A stretch of DNA of 64,000 nt from Cryptomeria japonica (Eukaryota > Streptophyta > Pinopsida > Cupressales > Cupressaceae). Under the pieces are notes generated by a model. That model was not told the origin of the DNA and did no database searches. It saw nothing but the letters and a program-made list of their open reading frames with translations. Position numbers and translations under genes: made by a program. Positions 23,606-34,830 of this stretch are shown one piece after another (the stretch's first letter is position 1; the number at the start of each line of letters is the position of its first letter). The stretch spans positions 62,001 to 126,000 of the forward strand of contig NW_026728916.1 in NCBI RefSeq assembly GCF_030272615.1, given 5' to 3'.

Positions 23606-23789
23606 TATAATAGTTTGTTTTTCTGGATTCGATTGTGTGTGTTATTTTTCCATCAACATTTCGAATCACACTCCGTGATTCATCATCTTTGGAATTCTTC
23701 TCATCCTGATGATGAATCACGGAGTGTGATTCGAAACGTTGATGGAAAAATAACACACACAATCGAACCCAGAAAAACAAACTATTATA
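23606..23789. repeat. Near-perfect hairpin (MITE-like), 82-bp arms, 20-bp loop
   Basis: The left arm 23606-23687 and right arm 23708-23789 are reverse complements with only two mismatches. Both are A opposite C on the plus strand, which become U:G wobble pairs in a minus-strand RNA. Block A lacks it at the matching place (near 11165), so it inserted after the duplication. The outer ends are TATAATAG and CTATTATA, in a TA-rich context. It may be a miniature inverted-repeat transposon and a small-RNA source. Confidence 0.85.
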
Positions 23790-24057
23790 CAATATGAATT
23801 GTGGAAATCTCATAGCTTTAAAAAATATATATTTCAAAACACAAGAATGGTCCAAAAATCAGCAGGCCGCCAAGAAAGCTGTCAAAAACAGAACAAAACA
23901 TATGGTCCAAGAATCAGCAGGCTGTCGATATAGAGAAGTAAATATAAGAAAGTTGTTAGAAGCCGACTGACAGATTAAGAAGTACTATTATAAAATGTGA
24001 TCCCCACTCCCTAGTAAGCAACCCTGTATTTGGTAGACATTAGGCCATTTGGAGAGA

Positions 24058-24753
24058 ATGGCATACAAAAATGTGGTCACATTGCCGACGGTGAATCTGT
24101 TCATCTGCTGCTTTCGTACGTTGTTTCTTGCAGAAGCAATACGCACAAACCACCAGTTAATAAGTGATTCGGCCTTTACCAGGCTCAAAAGAATGGAAGC
24201 CTTAATTAAAGCTCAAAGTACAGGAAGATTGGAAACCCTAATGGGTGTGGGTGTTCCTGTGCTTGGTGAAGACAGAGCATATTTCATGACAATCAGCATG
24301 GGAACGCAATAAACATTTTCTCACAAGTTGACATAGACAGCGATCTAATTTGGCCGGATTCTCAGTACCAGAGGATTAACATCTATCGAGATGGTTTTAG
24401 TCTATCCTATCAAGCACCTTATAGCTATGTACCTGATGTGACTACGACTTTTCTTGTGGGTGTAGACACAGAGTATGTTATTGAAAGTAAACGTAATTTC
24501 ATTACATATATAGAAGAAATGTGTCTTGCAATGTTTGATATTGAGGATGCTGCTGTTAAAGGTGTGCCAGTTGTCCTTGGTAATTTCTAATAAAAAATTT
24601 AGCATATCCTATACGACAACAGCAACGAGAGGCATCTTTATAATGCACACTCACTCTACCGCGAATACACAGAGTCTAAAGTTCACACCTTGAGCTGCCA
24701 TGGTTTGCTGCTCGTGATACTTTCAATTTTAATTTCCTTATTAATGTTATAAT
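24058..24753 (+). pseudogene. Nepenthesin-like aspartic protease pseudogene (block B, plus copy), internally deleted
   Basis: This is the paralogue of the intact gene at 11491. It opens with the same MAYKNVVT signal peptide and propeptide, reaches SISMGTQ and then a stop at 24310. Past it the first catalytic motif has decayed to DID. The sequence then jumps from DLIWP straight to the C-lobe (RINIYRDGFSLSYQAP), losing about 700 bp including the second catalytic Asp. The tail matches the intact gene's C-terminus (SLYREYTESK, then a hydrophobic end). Confidence 0.9.
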
Positions 24754-24846
24754 GGATGGGATTAAACAAAATAAAATTTGTAGCTTGTTTCTTGATCTCA
24801 ATCTTTTGTTCGGTTTAATCAAAACTAGGAATTGTCCATAAGGTTG

Positions 24847-25027
24847 AATGGGAATGACAATGTTGACAAATGATGCTTGAGTACCACCACCGTCCCACTT
24901 AGTTTAATTGTCATATGCATCACCATGTAAATCATCTTGATTTGACATGCGCAGTTCTACATGTTTTCACAGTCCATTTGCATTTTGTTTATCTTTTAAT
25001 AGGTTTTGTTTTCCATTATAATCTACT
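24847..25027. repeat. Backbone repeat, copy 1, left part
   Basis: Aligns with 44010-44196 over its whole length (atgttgacaaatgatgctt, gtaccaccac, aaatcatcttgatt, aatctact against aatctatt). Copy 1 is cut at 25027 by the CACTA element and resumes at 34862 or 34865 (gttatgcagtg against gttatatagtg). The last three bases, ACT at 25025-25027, are the CACTA target duplication. Confidence 0.88.
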
Positions 25028-25058
25028 CACTAGTACATTTAGGCCTAATTTCTGACGG
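25028..25058 (+). repeat. CACTA left terminal inverted repeat
   Basis: CACTAGTACATTTAGGCC followed by TAATTTCTGACGG. It pairs with the right end with a few mismatches and one gap. Subterminal CGTCGG-like motifs follow to about 25310. Confidence 0.88.
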
Positions 25059-25805
25059 CTAATTGTCGGATTTGCGATGATCAAACGTCGGGCTTCCCAC
25101 AAACTTTACCATCGAAAAGTCGTTGTCATGCTTTCCGATGATGCCATTTGCATCGGTCGTCCGACGTTGTTATGAATTCCCCCAACGGTGGCTATATTAG
25201 TGGATTTCCGTCGAATGTTATGATTGCTCCTCGACGACCATTTGACATGGCAGTGACGTCGGATATACAACATCCTTGTCAGACGTTTCATTAGCTATCG
25301 TCGGAATTCCGATGGCGAGAGATGATGTGGGTCAAACAGCTTTGCCATCATTGAATAAAAGCATTGAACGAGTTCTATTTTTAAAAATTGCACTAAACAT
25401 TTTTAATTTATTTGATTCAGTGTTATTTGCAAAAAATGATTATCAATGATGTTTCCTTTCTCCAAGAATTGTCTAGGATCTTTCTGTCAGATAATATGTA
25501 ACATCGAATGACTAAATTTTTTCTTTACAAATACTTATTTTATTTAATTATTATCTAAGCGTGAATTAAAATTTATATCTATATGGAAGCAGAACCTACA
25601 AGCTTTAGAGTCATGTGCAAGCAAATTTCCTAAAAGAAAGCAAGCAAGCATTATCTTGAATGACATGGAAACAAGCTCATCAACTGCCTACAAGAGAGAA
25701 ATTGGAGAAAAGTAGAGGAAAGTGTTAAAGGGTGATAAATAGATAGAGAGTATGCAATACAAGCAAACAATGTGTGGAGTGTCTGATGTGACATCTCTAA
25801 TTTAT

Positions 25806-26432
25806 ATCCGAAGGGACTAACTGGTTTTGGAGTTCCCGTGAAACCTATTGGGCCATGCTTTGGAGGTAATCAATTTGTTCATGCAAGGAGCACCTTTTTT
25901 CTATTATGAGAATGATGCTTTTGCACTGAAGGATATTTGGAAGTCAATATCCAAATTTTTTTATAGTGTGGAACCAGAGTTGGCAATCTCGAAGTATAAT
26001 TGTCAGCTTTCAGAAGACCAAGAGGTTATGTACACAATCTCCGAATAGAAGGGCGATTTCAAGCATTACCTCTCCCCCCCATGACTATTTAGGAAGAACT
26101 TCCTCAAACAAAGGACTATTGGCCTCCATGGGATCAAAGAAAAAAATTGAAGCATAGACTCTAGACGAGATGGTGGTGTCCTTCGTGAAGAATTCTACAC
26201 CATAATTGAAAATTCACGAGGGAAACTGCAAGATAGTGAAGAGAAATACAATCTTGAAAAGTGGGAATAATGGATCTTAGTTTGGGTGGGGCCAAGTCAG
26301 GTGGCTCCTCTAGAGGTTGACGAGATAGAAATCATATTAGGATTTGAAAAAGATCACACTCGTGGAACTTTGTGTGCGAGTGATCAATTGCGGTGTTTGG
26401 GTAATGCATTCCAAATAGATACAGTTGCATGC
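25806..26432 (+). pseudogene. DRM-type cytosine-5 methyltransferase fragment, left arm
   Basis: Conceptual translation across frames shows the first half of a DRM methyltransferase domain: GLTGFGVPVK, APFFYYENDAFALKDIWKSI, VEPELAISKY, RGYVHNLRIEGRF, then WPPWDQRKKLKH, ILVWVGPSQVAPLEVDEIEI, LGFEKDHTRG and LGNAFQIDTVACH. In active family members the same order is seen (PPFFYYENVAL, RGYIHNLP, WWPEWDKR, NLVWVG, APLEPDE, LGNSFQVDTVAYH). There the first half lies before the catalytic SAM-binding motifs, because DRM domains are circularly permuted. Those catalytic motifs are absent here. Frameshifts and stops (near 26046 and elsewhere) rule out a product. DRM1/2 carry out de novo methylation in RNA-directed DNA methylation. 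Subtype (DRM1/2 or DRM3) is unresolved. Confidence 0.87.
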
Positions 26433-26469
26433 CATTAGGATAAAAGTATTTAATCAAGACATTACCCAT

Positions 26470-27090
26470 TTGGAATGCAGCTGTATCGATTTGAATGCAT
26501 TACCCAAACACCACAATTGATCACTCGCACACGAAGTTCCACGAGTGTGTTCTTTTTCAAATCCTAATATGATTTCTATCTCATCAACCTCGAGAGGAGC
26601 CACCTGACTTGGCCCCACCCAAACCAATATCCATTCTTCCCACTTTTCAAGATTGTATTTCTCTTCACTATCTTGCAGTTTCCCTCATGAATTTTCAATT
26701 ATAGTGCAGAGTTCTTCACAAAGGAAACCACCGTATCGTCTAGAGTCATGCTTCAATTTTTTTCTTTGATCCCATGGAGGACAATAGTCCTTTGTTTGAG
26801 GAAGTGCTTCCTGAATAGTCATGGAGGGGAGAGGTAATGCTTGAAATTACCCTTCTATTGGGAGATTGTGTACATAACCTCTTGGTCTTCTGAAAGCTGA
26901 AAATTACTTCGAGTCCGCCAACTCTGGTTCCACACTATAGAAATTTTTGGATATTGACTTCCAAATATCCCTTGGTGCAAAAGCATCATTATCATAATAG
27001 AAAAAGGTGCTCCCTGCATGAACACATTGATTTCCTCCAAGCGTGGCCCAATAGGTTTCGGAAGAACTCCAAAACCAGTTAGTCCCGTCG
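26470..27090 (-). pseudogene. DRM-type cytosine-5 methyltransferase fragment, right arm
   Basis: The inverted counterpart of 25806-26432. It is somewhat closer to the family consensus: NDAFAPRDIWKSISKNFYSV, EPELADSK, RGYVHNLP, MTIQEALPQTKDY, and a longer clean run from PPWDQRKKLKH through EELCTIIENS. Stops and frameshifts remain. It reads on the minus strand, toward the palindrome centre, as the left arm does on the plus strand. A transcript through both arms would therefore pair sense with antisense. Confidence 0.85.
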
Positions 27091-28001
27091 GACATAAATT
27101 AGAGACGTCACATCAGACACTCCAAACATTGTTTGTTTGTATTGCATACTCTCTATCTATTTATCACCCTTAAACACTTTCCTCTGCCATTCTAAAATTG
27201 CTCTCTTCTTGGCAATTGATGAGCTTGTTTCCATGTCATTCAAGATAATGCCTACTTGCTTTCTTTTAAGAAATTTGCTTGCACATGACTTTTCAGCTTG
27301 TATGTTCTGCTTCTGTACAGATATAAATTTTAATTCATGCTTAGATAATAATTAAATAAAATAAGCATTTGTAATGAACAAATTTAGTCATTCGATGTTA
27401 CATATTATCTAATGGAAAGATCCTAGAGAATTCTTGGAGAAAGGAAACATCATTGATAATCATTTTTTGCAAATAACACTGAATCAAATAAATTAAAAAT
27501 GTTTCATGTAATTTTTAAAAGTAGAACTCACTCAATGCTTTCATGCACCGACGGCAAACCCGTCTGACCCACACCATTATACATAATAGAACAAATCAAT
27601 ATAATAGGCTATTATAAAGAATATATACAAAAATATGAAAGAACATTAAATTACCATTACAAACCCATAAACCATTAAATAGTGAAAATGGATATAAATT
27701 TGTAAATGTCTCCCTATAAACACCACAACCATAACTAAAACAAAAAAAATTCTTACCCACAGAAACTAAGTGGCTAGTGAGTTCCAAGTTTACAACATCT
27801 CTCAGATGATCAAACCATTTCTTAATTTTGTTCTTTTGATTAGGCAATGGATTTAGTTGCATGTACAAGTTTTCTATTTGAAGCCTTCTGTTTCCGTATA
27901 TTTGAGACATAATAAAATTCTTGTGAGTAGGAAATTGATTCAGGAGTTACGTGTGAAGAATTTGGTAAAGTAAATGATGACAATCAAACTCAAATTTTAT
28001 C

Positions 28002-28379
28002 TGTCTTGATTAAAGACTTTTATCCTGATGGCATTAAATTAAAGTTCTTTCTCTATTTTCTGGTGATCTTTGAAGTAGAGGTTGCTTTGCATCGACCTAG
28101 GATACATTTAACTTGTGTTGTATCTACAAAAATATGTATCCTAGGATGATGCAATGCAACCTATGCTCCACTAATACCAGATAGAAGAGAAAGCACTTTA
28201 ATTTAAAGTCATCAGGATAAAATGCTTTCAAGACATATATTAGGTATAAAAGGAAGCCTACCCTATCATTTGAATGGGTTTACCTACAATTCAAGTGATC
28301 TCTTAATTATTAAATCAATTCAATTCCAAGTGAATAGGAAATCAAGCATTCATCAAGAATTGAAGGAGAAATCAAGTTA
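28002..28379. repeat. Direct repeat with 205-nt hairpin, copy 1
   Basis: The unit starts tgtcttgattaaagac and ends in ttgaaggagaa. It is repeated at 28793-29158 with few changes. Inside, 28018-28107 and 28134-28222 form an imperfect stem with a loop of about 26 nt. The tip is gatacat/atgtatc and the outer end ttttatcctgatg/catcaggataaaa. The mismatch pattern resembles a MITE or a young miRNA-type foldback; which one is not decided by sequence alone. Confidence 0.8.
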
Positions 28380-28727
28380 ATAAAGATATTTAATAGAGGA
28401 GATATTTAATAAAGATATCATCTTTTAAATTAAGAAATGGGTAGGAGACTAAGAATACAAACCTTCCATATTGCACACTTCAAGGTATATTAAAATCAAT
28501 TTAAAGTGTATTCATTTAGGGACCTTTCATAAAATATTCTCAACTTACATATCATAAAAGGATCTTAAAATATTCATTGTTTATAATGATAAGAATTTGG
28601 TTGTTCCATACACCTTCCTTTACTATTTTAAATATATCATCAACCAAAATATTGTGCAGCAGTAGTATGGAGTGCATTTCATCTATTTTATGCCTAAATA
28701 TTTCATCATACCACTTTCTTTTCAAAG

Positions 28728-28783
28728 GTGATTGATCAATTGTGGTGTTTGGGTAATGCATTCCAAAGAGATCAAGTTGCATA
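28728..28783 (+). pseudogene. Third, partial copy of the DRM fragment end
   Basis: The string tgatcaattg..gtgtttgggtaatgcattcc repeats 26381-26432 and encodes DQLWCLGNAFQ. It lies directly before hairpin copy 2, in the same order as the palindrome's inner end is followed by hairpin sequence. This suggests that the cargo was duplicated and rearranged inside the CACTA element. Confidence 0.75.
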
Positions 28784-28792
28784 CCATTTATT

Positions 28793-29158
28793 TGTCTTGA
28801 TTAAAGACTTTTATCCTGATGGTATTAAATTAAAGTTCTTTCTCTATTTTCTAGTGATCTTTGGAGCAGAGGTTGCTTTTCATTAACCTGGGATACATTT
28901 AACTTGTGTTGTATCTACAGAAATATGTATCCTAGGACAATGCAATGCAACCTCTGCTCCACCAATACCAGATAGAAGAGAAAGTACTTTAATTTAAAGC
29001 CATTAGGAAAAAATGCTTTCAAGACATATATTAGGTATAAAAGGAAACCCACCCTATCATTTGAAGGGGTTTACCTACAATTCAAGTGATCTCTTAGTTA
29101 TAAAATCAATTCAATTCCAAGTGAACAGGTAATCAAGAATTGAAGGAGAATTCAAGTT
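28793..29158. repeat. Direct repeat with hairpin, copy 2
   Basis: The second copy of the 28002-28379 unit, in the same orientation, with its stem at about 28809-29012. The two copies differ by scattered changes and a short deletion near 29133. Confidence 0.8.
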
Positions 29159-29577
29159 GGTGTAGGTGCATTTGGAAGACCAAAGGACTCAATGAAGCCA
29201 TTAAAGACTTTTGAAGGTCTTAGGAGTGAAGAGCCAATCAATTATGATGTCTTAACGGGGCAGCCTTAAACAACACACACTAAGCATTGACTGCTTAGGT
29301 GTGTTGTGGGCCCATTCATTCCCTTGAAGTCCCTTCCCATCCATTTCCATTAAAAAGACAATCACCATTAGCATTTGAATTCAAATAGTGTTCCCATGTT
29401 TGACTGCATAGAAAAAAGCAAATGGCATAAGAAACTCTCATCTACCTCGCAGTTGTCATAGAATACCTCCCTGAGGAGATATTCTCACGTCCTTTCCTTC
29501 TTTATGCTGTCAATGAAATACATAAGTGTCCTCACAATGCAGACAATACAACAAATATATTTCCATTTTGATCAGTT

Positions 29578-29985
29578 TTATTTGCCAACGTACTCTCTAC
29601 CTATGCCAAAATGGGAGCTTTGGAACAAAGTATGGGATTCCATCAAAATAGAACGTAAGGGCAATTAATATCAGATGCTTACGGTTGGAAATGCTCTGTT
29701 TGACATGTTTGGAAAATGTGGAAGTATAGACATGAAAGCGTATGAACTGTTTGGTGAGATGCATCAAAGAAACATGATCTAATGGAATGCTATGATTGCA
29801 AGATATGCACAAAATGTGTTTGAAATGGATTTAGAAACTTCCAACTAAATGTGATTAGTGAGTATAGATGTTGTAGTGCAACTGCCTAGGTACACATGCA
29901 TGCAAAATGTGTAAGCTTAGATAAGGCACATGAACTGTTTGCCATAATGACTCAAAGATCACCTAATATCCAATGACGATTGGGA
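29578..29985 (+). pseudogene. Pentatricopeptide repeat (PPR) gene fragment captured by the CACTA element
   Basis: Translation in shifting frames gives FANVLSTYAKMGALEQSMGF, then VGNALFDMFGKCGSIDMKAY and ELFGEMHQRNMI, a stop, and WNAMIARYAQN. Farther on, near 29900-29960, comes VSLDKAHELFAIMTQR. These are the repeated signatures of plant PLS-class PPR proteins, which edit or process organelle RNA. Stops (TAA near 29655, TAA after NMI) and frameshifts show it is not coding. A whole PPR gene is not present, only parts of about three repeats. Confidence 0.85.
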
Positions 29986-32900
29986 GAAAGAAAACATCAA
30001 TTTTTTGAGAATCTTAAATATTTCTTTATTCATCACTATAAATCTATTATGAATTTAGTCTCAATATTGCAAAAATTTATTCTATTATGAATGCAATATT
30101 TAGGGATGTAATCTTTATATATTTTTTTTAATTAGGATAAGGTCCTAATAGAATCCCCAACTATTTAATCTAGAGAAAGATACCACTAAAGAAATAAATT
30201 CAATCCTCACCACTATGGTCTTGAAGGCTTTTAAGACACTTGGATTCCTATTTTGGCTCGCTTTTCCTTGATCCTATGCTAAGATAGTAAACTAGTTTGA
30301 GAGAATCTATTGGGTGGGAAATTGTGTATGGTTGCAATTATTTTCATGCATGGAAAGTGATTTAAAGTTTGGACCAATAGAGGATAAGTATTTCTTGAAC
30401 CTTCGAGGACATGTGTAGAGCACTGCATGGATGTTTCTCCATTATTGAACTCTTCGAATATGTAAGTAAATTATTTTTGGTTGATGACACAGTAAGTGTG
30501 GTATTTGTCTTTTCAATATGTTGTGGACAATATTAATCAAATATAGAATTTTTTTAATGCTATAAACACTATGTTTTGGATTGAATTTAGGTAAGCAAAG
30601 AGGTAATGGAAGAATAAAAGAGGTACACAAAGGAAGAAGAGTGAAATAGGCGGTTTGGGATGGAGGTTACAAATATATATGATAATTCGTATGGATAATT
30701 TGTTGTCTATAAAGAGGCAAATAAGCTATCACAACTTCAACATGAATGAATGCCTCATCTACAGAAGCAAAAGGTACCTCTAATGGTTTCAAAATTTGTC
30801 AAAATAGTTATTATATACCAAATAATCAAGTGGAATATCCTGTAGGTAACTAATATTATCTTCAAACTATTTAATTTGATTTTCATCATATCCTTTCCAT
30901 GTGCATTTCCCTTGGTTTTAGTCCATTTTTTTCTTTATTTTATTCAAAACAAAATTTATAGATGCTTCTACTTGTCTCACCATTCATTAATTGTTTGGGA
31001 TTTTCATTCCATTCACCAAGGTTGGCATCTATTCTAAGACTTTGTGTCATGGCCAAGCTAAATGATTTGAGTCTAGTTTCTCCCCAATCTAGTCACCTAG
31101 TATCATGTGAAATCTGTCTCTTCCTAATTATTATTCTCTCCATCTTGTTAATGACCATTTCATTAATGAATCCTTCCTCATAATTTTGGACAAGTGAGAC
31201 AATGTTAGCTCAAGAAATCTTTTCAATCCTCTTTCAAGATTCTTTCCCAAGTAATAATCTTGCAATTGGAAAATAAGTTACGCTTCTATTTTTCCAAGCT
31301 ACTCTTCCTTATAATGTTTAGATTTACTCTAAAGTGCTCATTGTGACTCATGTTTACTACTCTTCCTATTAGTCTCATTCCAATATCTCCTACAAAAATA
31401 TGGAATGATTACAATTATATTTTATTTGTGTCTCCTAAATATCCACAAAATTTGGAACAATAATACAATTTTTTAATAATATTTAATTGTAAAAGAAAGG
31501 ATTAAAATGGAACTAAACACTCTAAATAAATTAATCAGGGTTAAAGGGATAAACTAGGATCAATTCATGAAGGCAAGATCTATTATCTCAATATTAATAG
31601 ATTCATGCAAGAAAAGAAATATTAAATCTAGAGATAAAATTCTTGAAAAATTTAGCTAGCTAAAAGTGAAAGAATGCTATCAAGCTCTCATTTTTGCATA
31701 GACTGACAAAGGTTGTAGAGCAGAAATCACTATTGAACTTACCCCTATCTCATATAACCCTATGTTGGCTAAGCCACACAATAATTAGAAGATCCTAATT
31801 AAAACCTTGCATTGACCGTCATAATTTCACAGTGAGTTAAGTTAATTAAGTCCATTAGCGAGATTGCAAAAGAGTTTGGTATTGAGTTAGGTGTTGGTGG
31901 AAGCTTTAAGGAGGTACACTATCATCATAATTAATGTTAGAGAGTGTTGTGTGAAGAAGAATGGCCACGAAAGGAGTGACTGTCCTAAGTGCTTGAGACT
32001 ATCACAAAAAGTGAGTATTGCAGTAGTGAATCTTCCTTTGACCTTTGTGTGTTTGGGAGGGTAAAGACCCATGGTGGTATATGTTGAGTGGTTGGGAGGG
32101 TAAAGACCCACATATCAACTATCTACTTTGACATCCTAGGATGGTGTCCACCTACTCTAAAACCTTGTGGGCACTCTCTGTCTGATACTAACATATACAT
32201 AACATGTGCCTCTCATATAACCCTATGTTGGCTAGGCCCCACCATAATTAGAAGATCCTAATTACTAAAAACACTAGATTCTCCCCTAAAAAGTTGTTGA
32301 GTCATAGAAGGCCTAGCTTGATAGCCCTATAGTCTCTCATACCTAAAATATCCTTGTACCGATGATGGTCAAATGTGACTACCTTGTGGCCCCTACTATT
32401 CTCTAGTAGACCTTTGTCCCTAATATTGATACTATTGGGTTTTTCTTTGTAAATCATATAGTAAGTCTAAATTATCCTTTGAAGGATGGGGAGGCCTATG
32501 GACACTTTAGTCCTTTCGTCAAGGTTACAAACTTCTCTCATGCCTCGTGTCCTCCCATGTACCTCCTTTTACATACATGACTTTTCCATAGCAACCCTAA
32601 AGTCATTTGGATTGGCCATGTGTAGGAAAACTAAAATTTTGGGCTTTCCACCCCTAATGAAATAATTGACAAGTAACTTGTCTTGAATGTAATCTACAAA
32701 CTACAAGAACTCCAAAAACTAACTCTCATGTTGAGCCACTATGAAACCTTATTATGTAAATTGTGAAACTCATCTATGTATCTCTGTCAAAAATATATTG
32801 AAATAGAACACACTTTGAAGCACTCCAAAATGGTATCTAGAGAGGGTTTCCAATGTGAGTTGGTGCATTTTATCCTCCTAGTACCACAAGGTGGAAGCAA

Positions 32901-33290
32901 GTCCTCTAAAAAATTGCATTGAAAATTATGCCTTTAGGTTGCTCACATATAGATGCAAACCCAAAGCATAAGTCCAAGCTAATTAGTAAACAAGACTTAT
33001 CCTCAACCCCATTTGTGGATATTAAAAATGTAGAGGATTGGAGATGAAGAAACTCTCGAATATGATCCTTTGGCACATGATATGTGCTTGGTATAGTCTA
33101 TACCTCTTGTATTTATGCATGATGAGGCTAGGTAATGTGTATTGATCAATATTCTATCTCCTCTATATGTATTTCCCAAATTCAAGGCAAACTCCTAATA
33201 AGCTCCCAAGATGCAAGTATATGCTCCTCTACTACAAGTGGATCCTCATGGCTTGTAAGATGTGAGGTCCATACTTGGGCTACTCATCTT
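29986..33290. other. CACTA interior without recognisable genes
   Basis: No transposase-like or other known coding signature was recognised. Local direct repeats exist. A string of about 60 bp (tctcatataaccctatgttg, then aattagaagatcctaatta) is at 31747-31807 and 32211-32270. A short one (gggagggtaaagaccca) is at about 32055 and 32096. A decayed transposase cannot be excluded. Confidence 0.5.
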
Positions 33291-33299
33291 GGTAAAAAC

Positions 33300-33690
33300 T
33301 CTCAAAGTGATATGACCCTTCCTTCCATTTCCTACACCCTATTTTCTAACCCACACCTCATAACCTTTACCTCACTTCCTATCATTATTACCTTCCATCT
33401 ACCTTTCATATCCCCTATCTTAACCTCCTCCATTTTCCTACATCCTATCCTACACCTTAACCTCATACACACTTACTTTTAATTCACCTACCTAACCCCA
33501 TTCCATCCTTCACATCCTTTTATCTCCCCCCATTCACTTTTCTACCTTCCAAACCTCTAACATATCCTAACTTACTCTTTCACCGTTACATCCTTCATCA
33601 CTTATCTCCCTATCTTATCCTAACCCACACCTCATAACCTTATACCTCTCAGCTTCCATTTTATACCACCTTCCTAATGGTATACTTATG
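33300..33690 (+). repeat. Pyrimidine-rich low-complexity tract
   Basis: About 390 bases of C/T/A with almost no G on the plus strand. The phrase taacccacacctcataacctt recurs near 33347 and 33627. It may be a decayed minisatellite inside the CACTA element. The open frames it creates are compositional. Confidence 0.7.
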
Positions 33691-34830
33691 CTCCCCTCCA
33701 AAACACCGATAGAAAATAGAACTCAATCACTACACATTGCTCTAATGGTTCTACAACAGGGATTTTCTATCACTACCATATATACCAGCATCCATAATTA
33801 GGATATATTTTACATAATGGCACTTGATCACGCAGGTTTAGGTCATCCCTCAGCTTAATTAGGATATATTTTAAATATGGAAAGTAGTGTTAATATGTTT
33901 TAGGCTAACTATATTGTTCATTATTTAAAATGCAATGTTTAAATAATACATGATTGTAGGATTGTTCGATGGTTTAGGTCTTGTAAGAAATTCTTCTTTT
34001 AAATCGATCATATCATATTACAGAAACCTCTCACCATCTCTACTATTGGCAATTAATCTAATAAATATATAATAAACTTTGAATCTAAATATTTGAATAT
34101 GTATAACAATGAATTTGCTTAATATACCCTACCTTTTTGTTGCAGCGATTAAACCATTCCTACATCCTGCATCAATTAAACACATAGGGAACTATGTCTA
34201 CCTCCCTCCTTCGTGTTCATTAGGGGATGGCCCCTACTTGCATGTTCCCTATTGTGATCCCCATTGTGATCCCCTAATATGGAACGAGACAGCGCAAACT
34301 AAGATACCTTGGGAGGGCCTTTAGGTAGGCACTCGTTCGCTCGACCGAGAAGGGACGCTTACACAAATAGTTGTGGTTGAAGCTAGCAAAGATGGATGGA
34401 GATTTGATAGTGAGTGTCCACCTCCACTTCCACCGAATCGTACTCCCTCACCACTTCCAGCCTGAGCTGCAGAACCGAATCACAGAATCGATACTCCCTC
34501 CACTTCCAGCTTGAGCTACAGAACCGGCTGGTTTCACACCAATGATCTTCCCTGCCATGATTAAACCCATAGGTTCACTGCAGAGGTGGGACAAACGAGA
34601 GGTGGGATTTTGTAAAGAGGCGGGATTTATGAAATGACTTGGTCTTTTTTTTTTTAAGTAATGCATGCAGTCGTCGGAATTTTGACAAATGTGAACATTT
34701 TTTTCTAAAAAACCTCAAATGTCATTGCCAATTCCTTCTCTGTCGAAACCAAATGTTGCATTATTGTCGGAATTCCAACGAAATTGGGCATTTATTAAAA
34801 AAAATCAAATTTAATTACAATATACCTTCT

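Larger units (their letters stand above)
25321..27579. repeat. Large palindrome, arms about 1.1 kb, spacer under 50 bp
   Basis: The left arm (about 25321-26432) is the reverse complement of the right arm (about 26470-27579). Matching strings run from the outer end (gatgtgggtcaaac against gtctgacccacacc) to the inner end (ggtgtttgggtaatgcatt against aatgcattacccaaacacc). The arms differ by scattered substitutions and small indels. Each holds the same DRM methyltransferase fragment, in opposite orientation. The spacer holds aggataaaagtatttaatc, which is the reverse complement of the start of the hairpin unit at 28002. So the palindrome and the hairpin unit share building blocks. Confidence 0.92.

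Noticed and set aside
23544-23855. Matching open frames on both strands around 23.6-23.8 kb
   Set aside because: They are mirror images from the perfect hairpin, not proteins.
25848-26048. Short intact gene in the CACTA left arm
   Set aside because: The frame is only a piece of the DRM fragment; homology continues past its stop in another frame.
33135-33482. 115-codon plus-strand frame
   Set aside because: It is created by the pyrimidine-rich low-complexity tract, with Ser/Pro/Leu/Thr bias, not by coding constraint.
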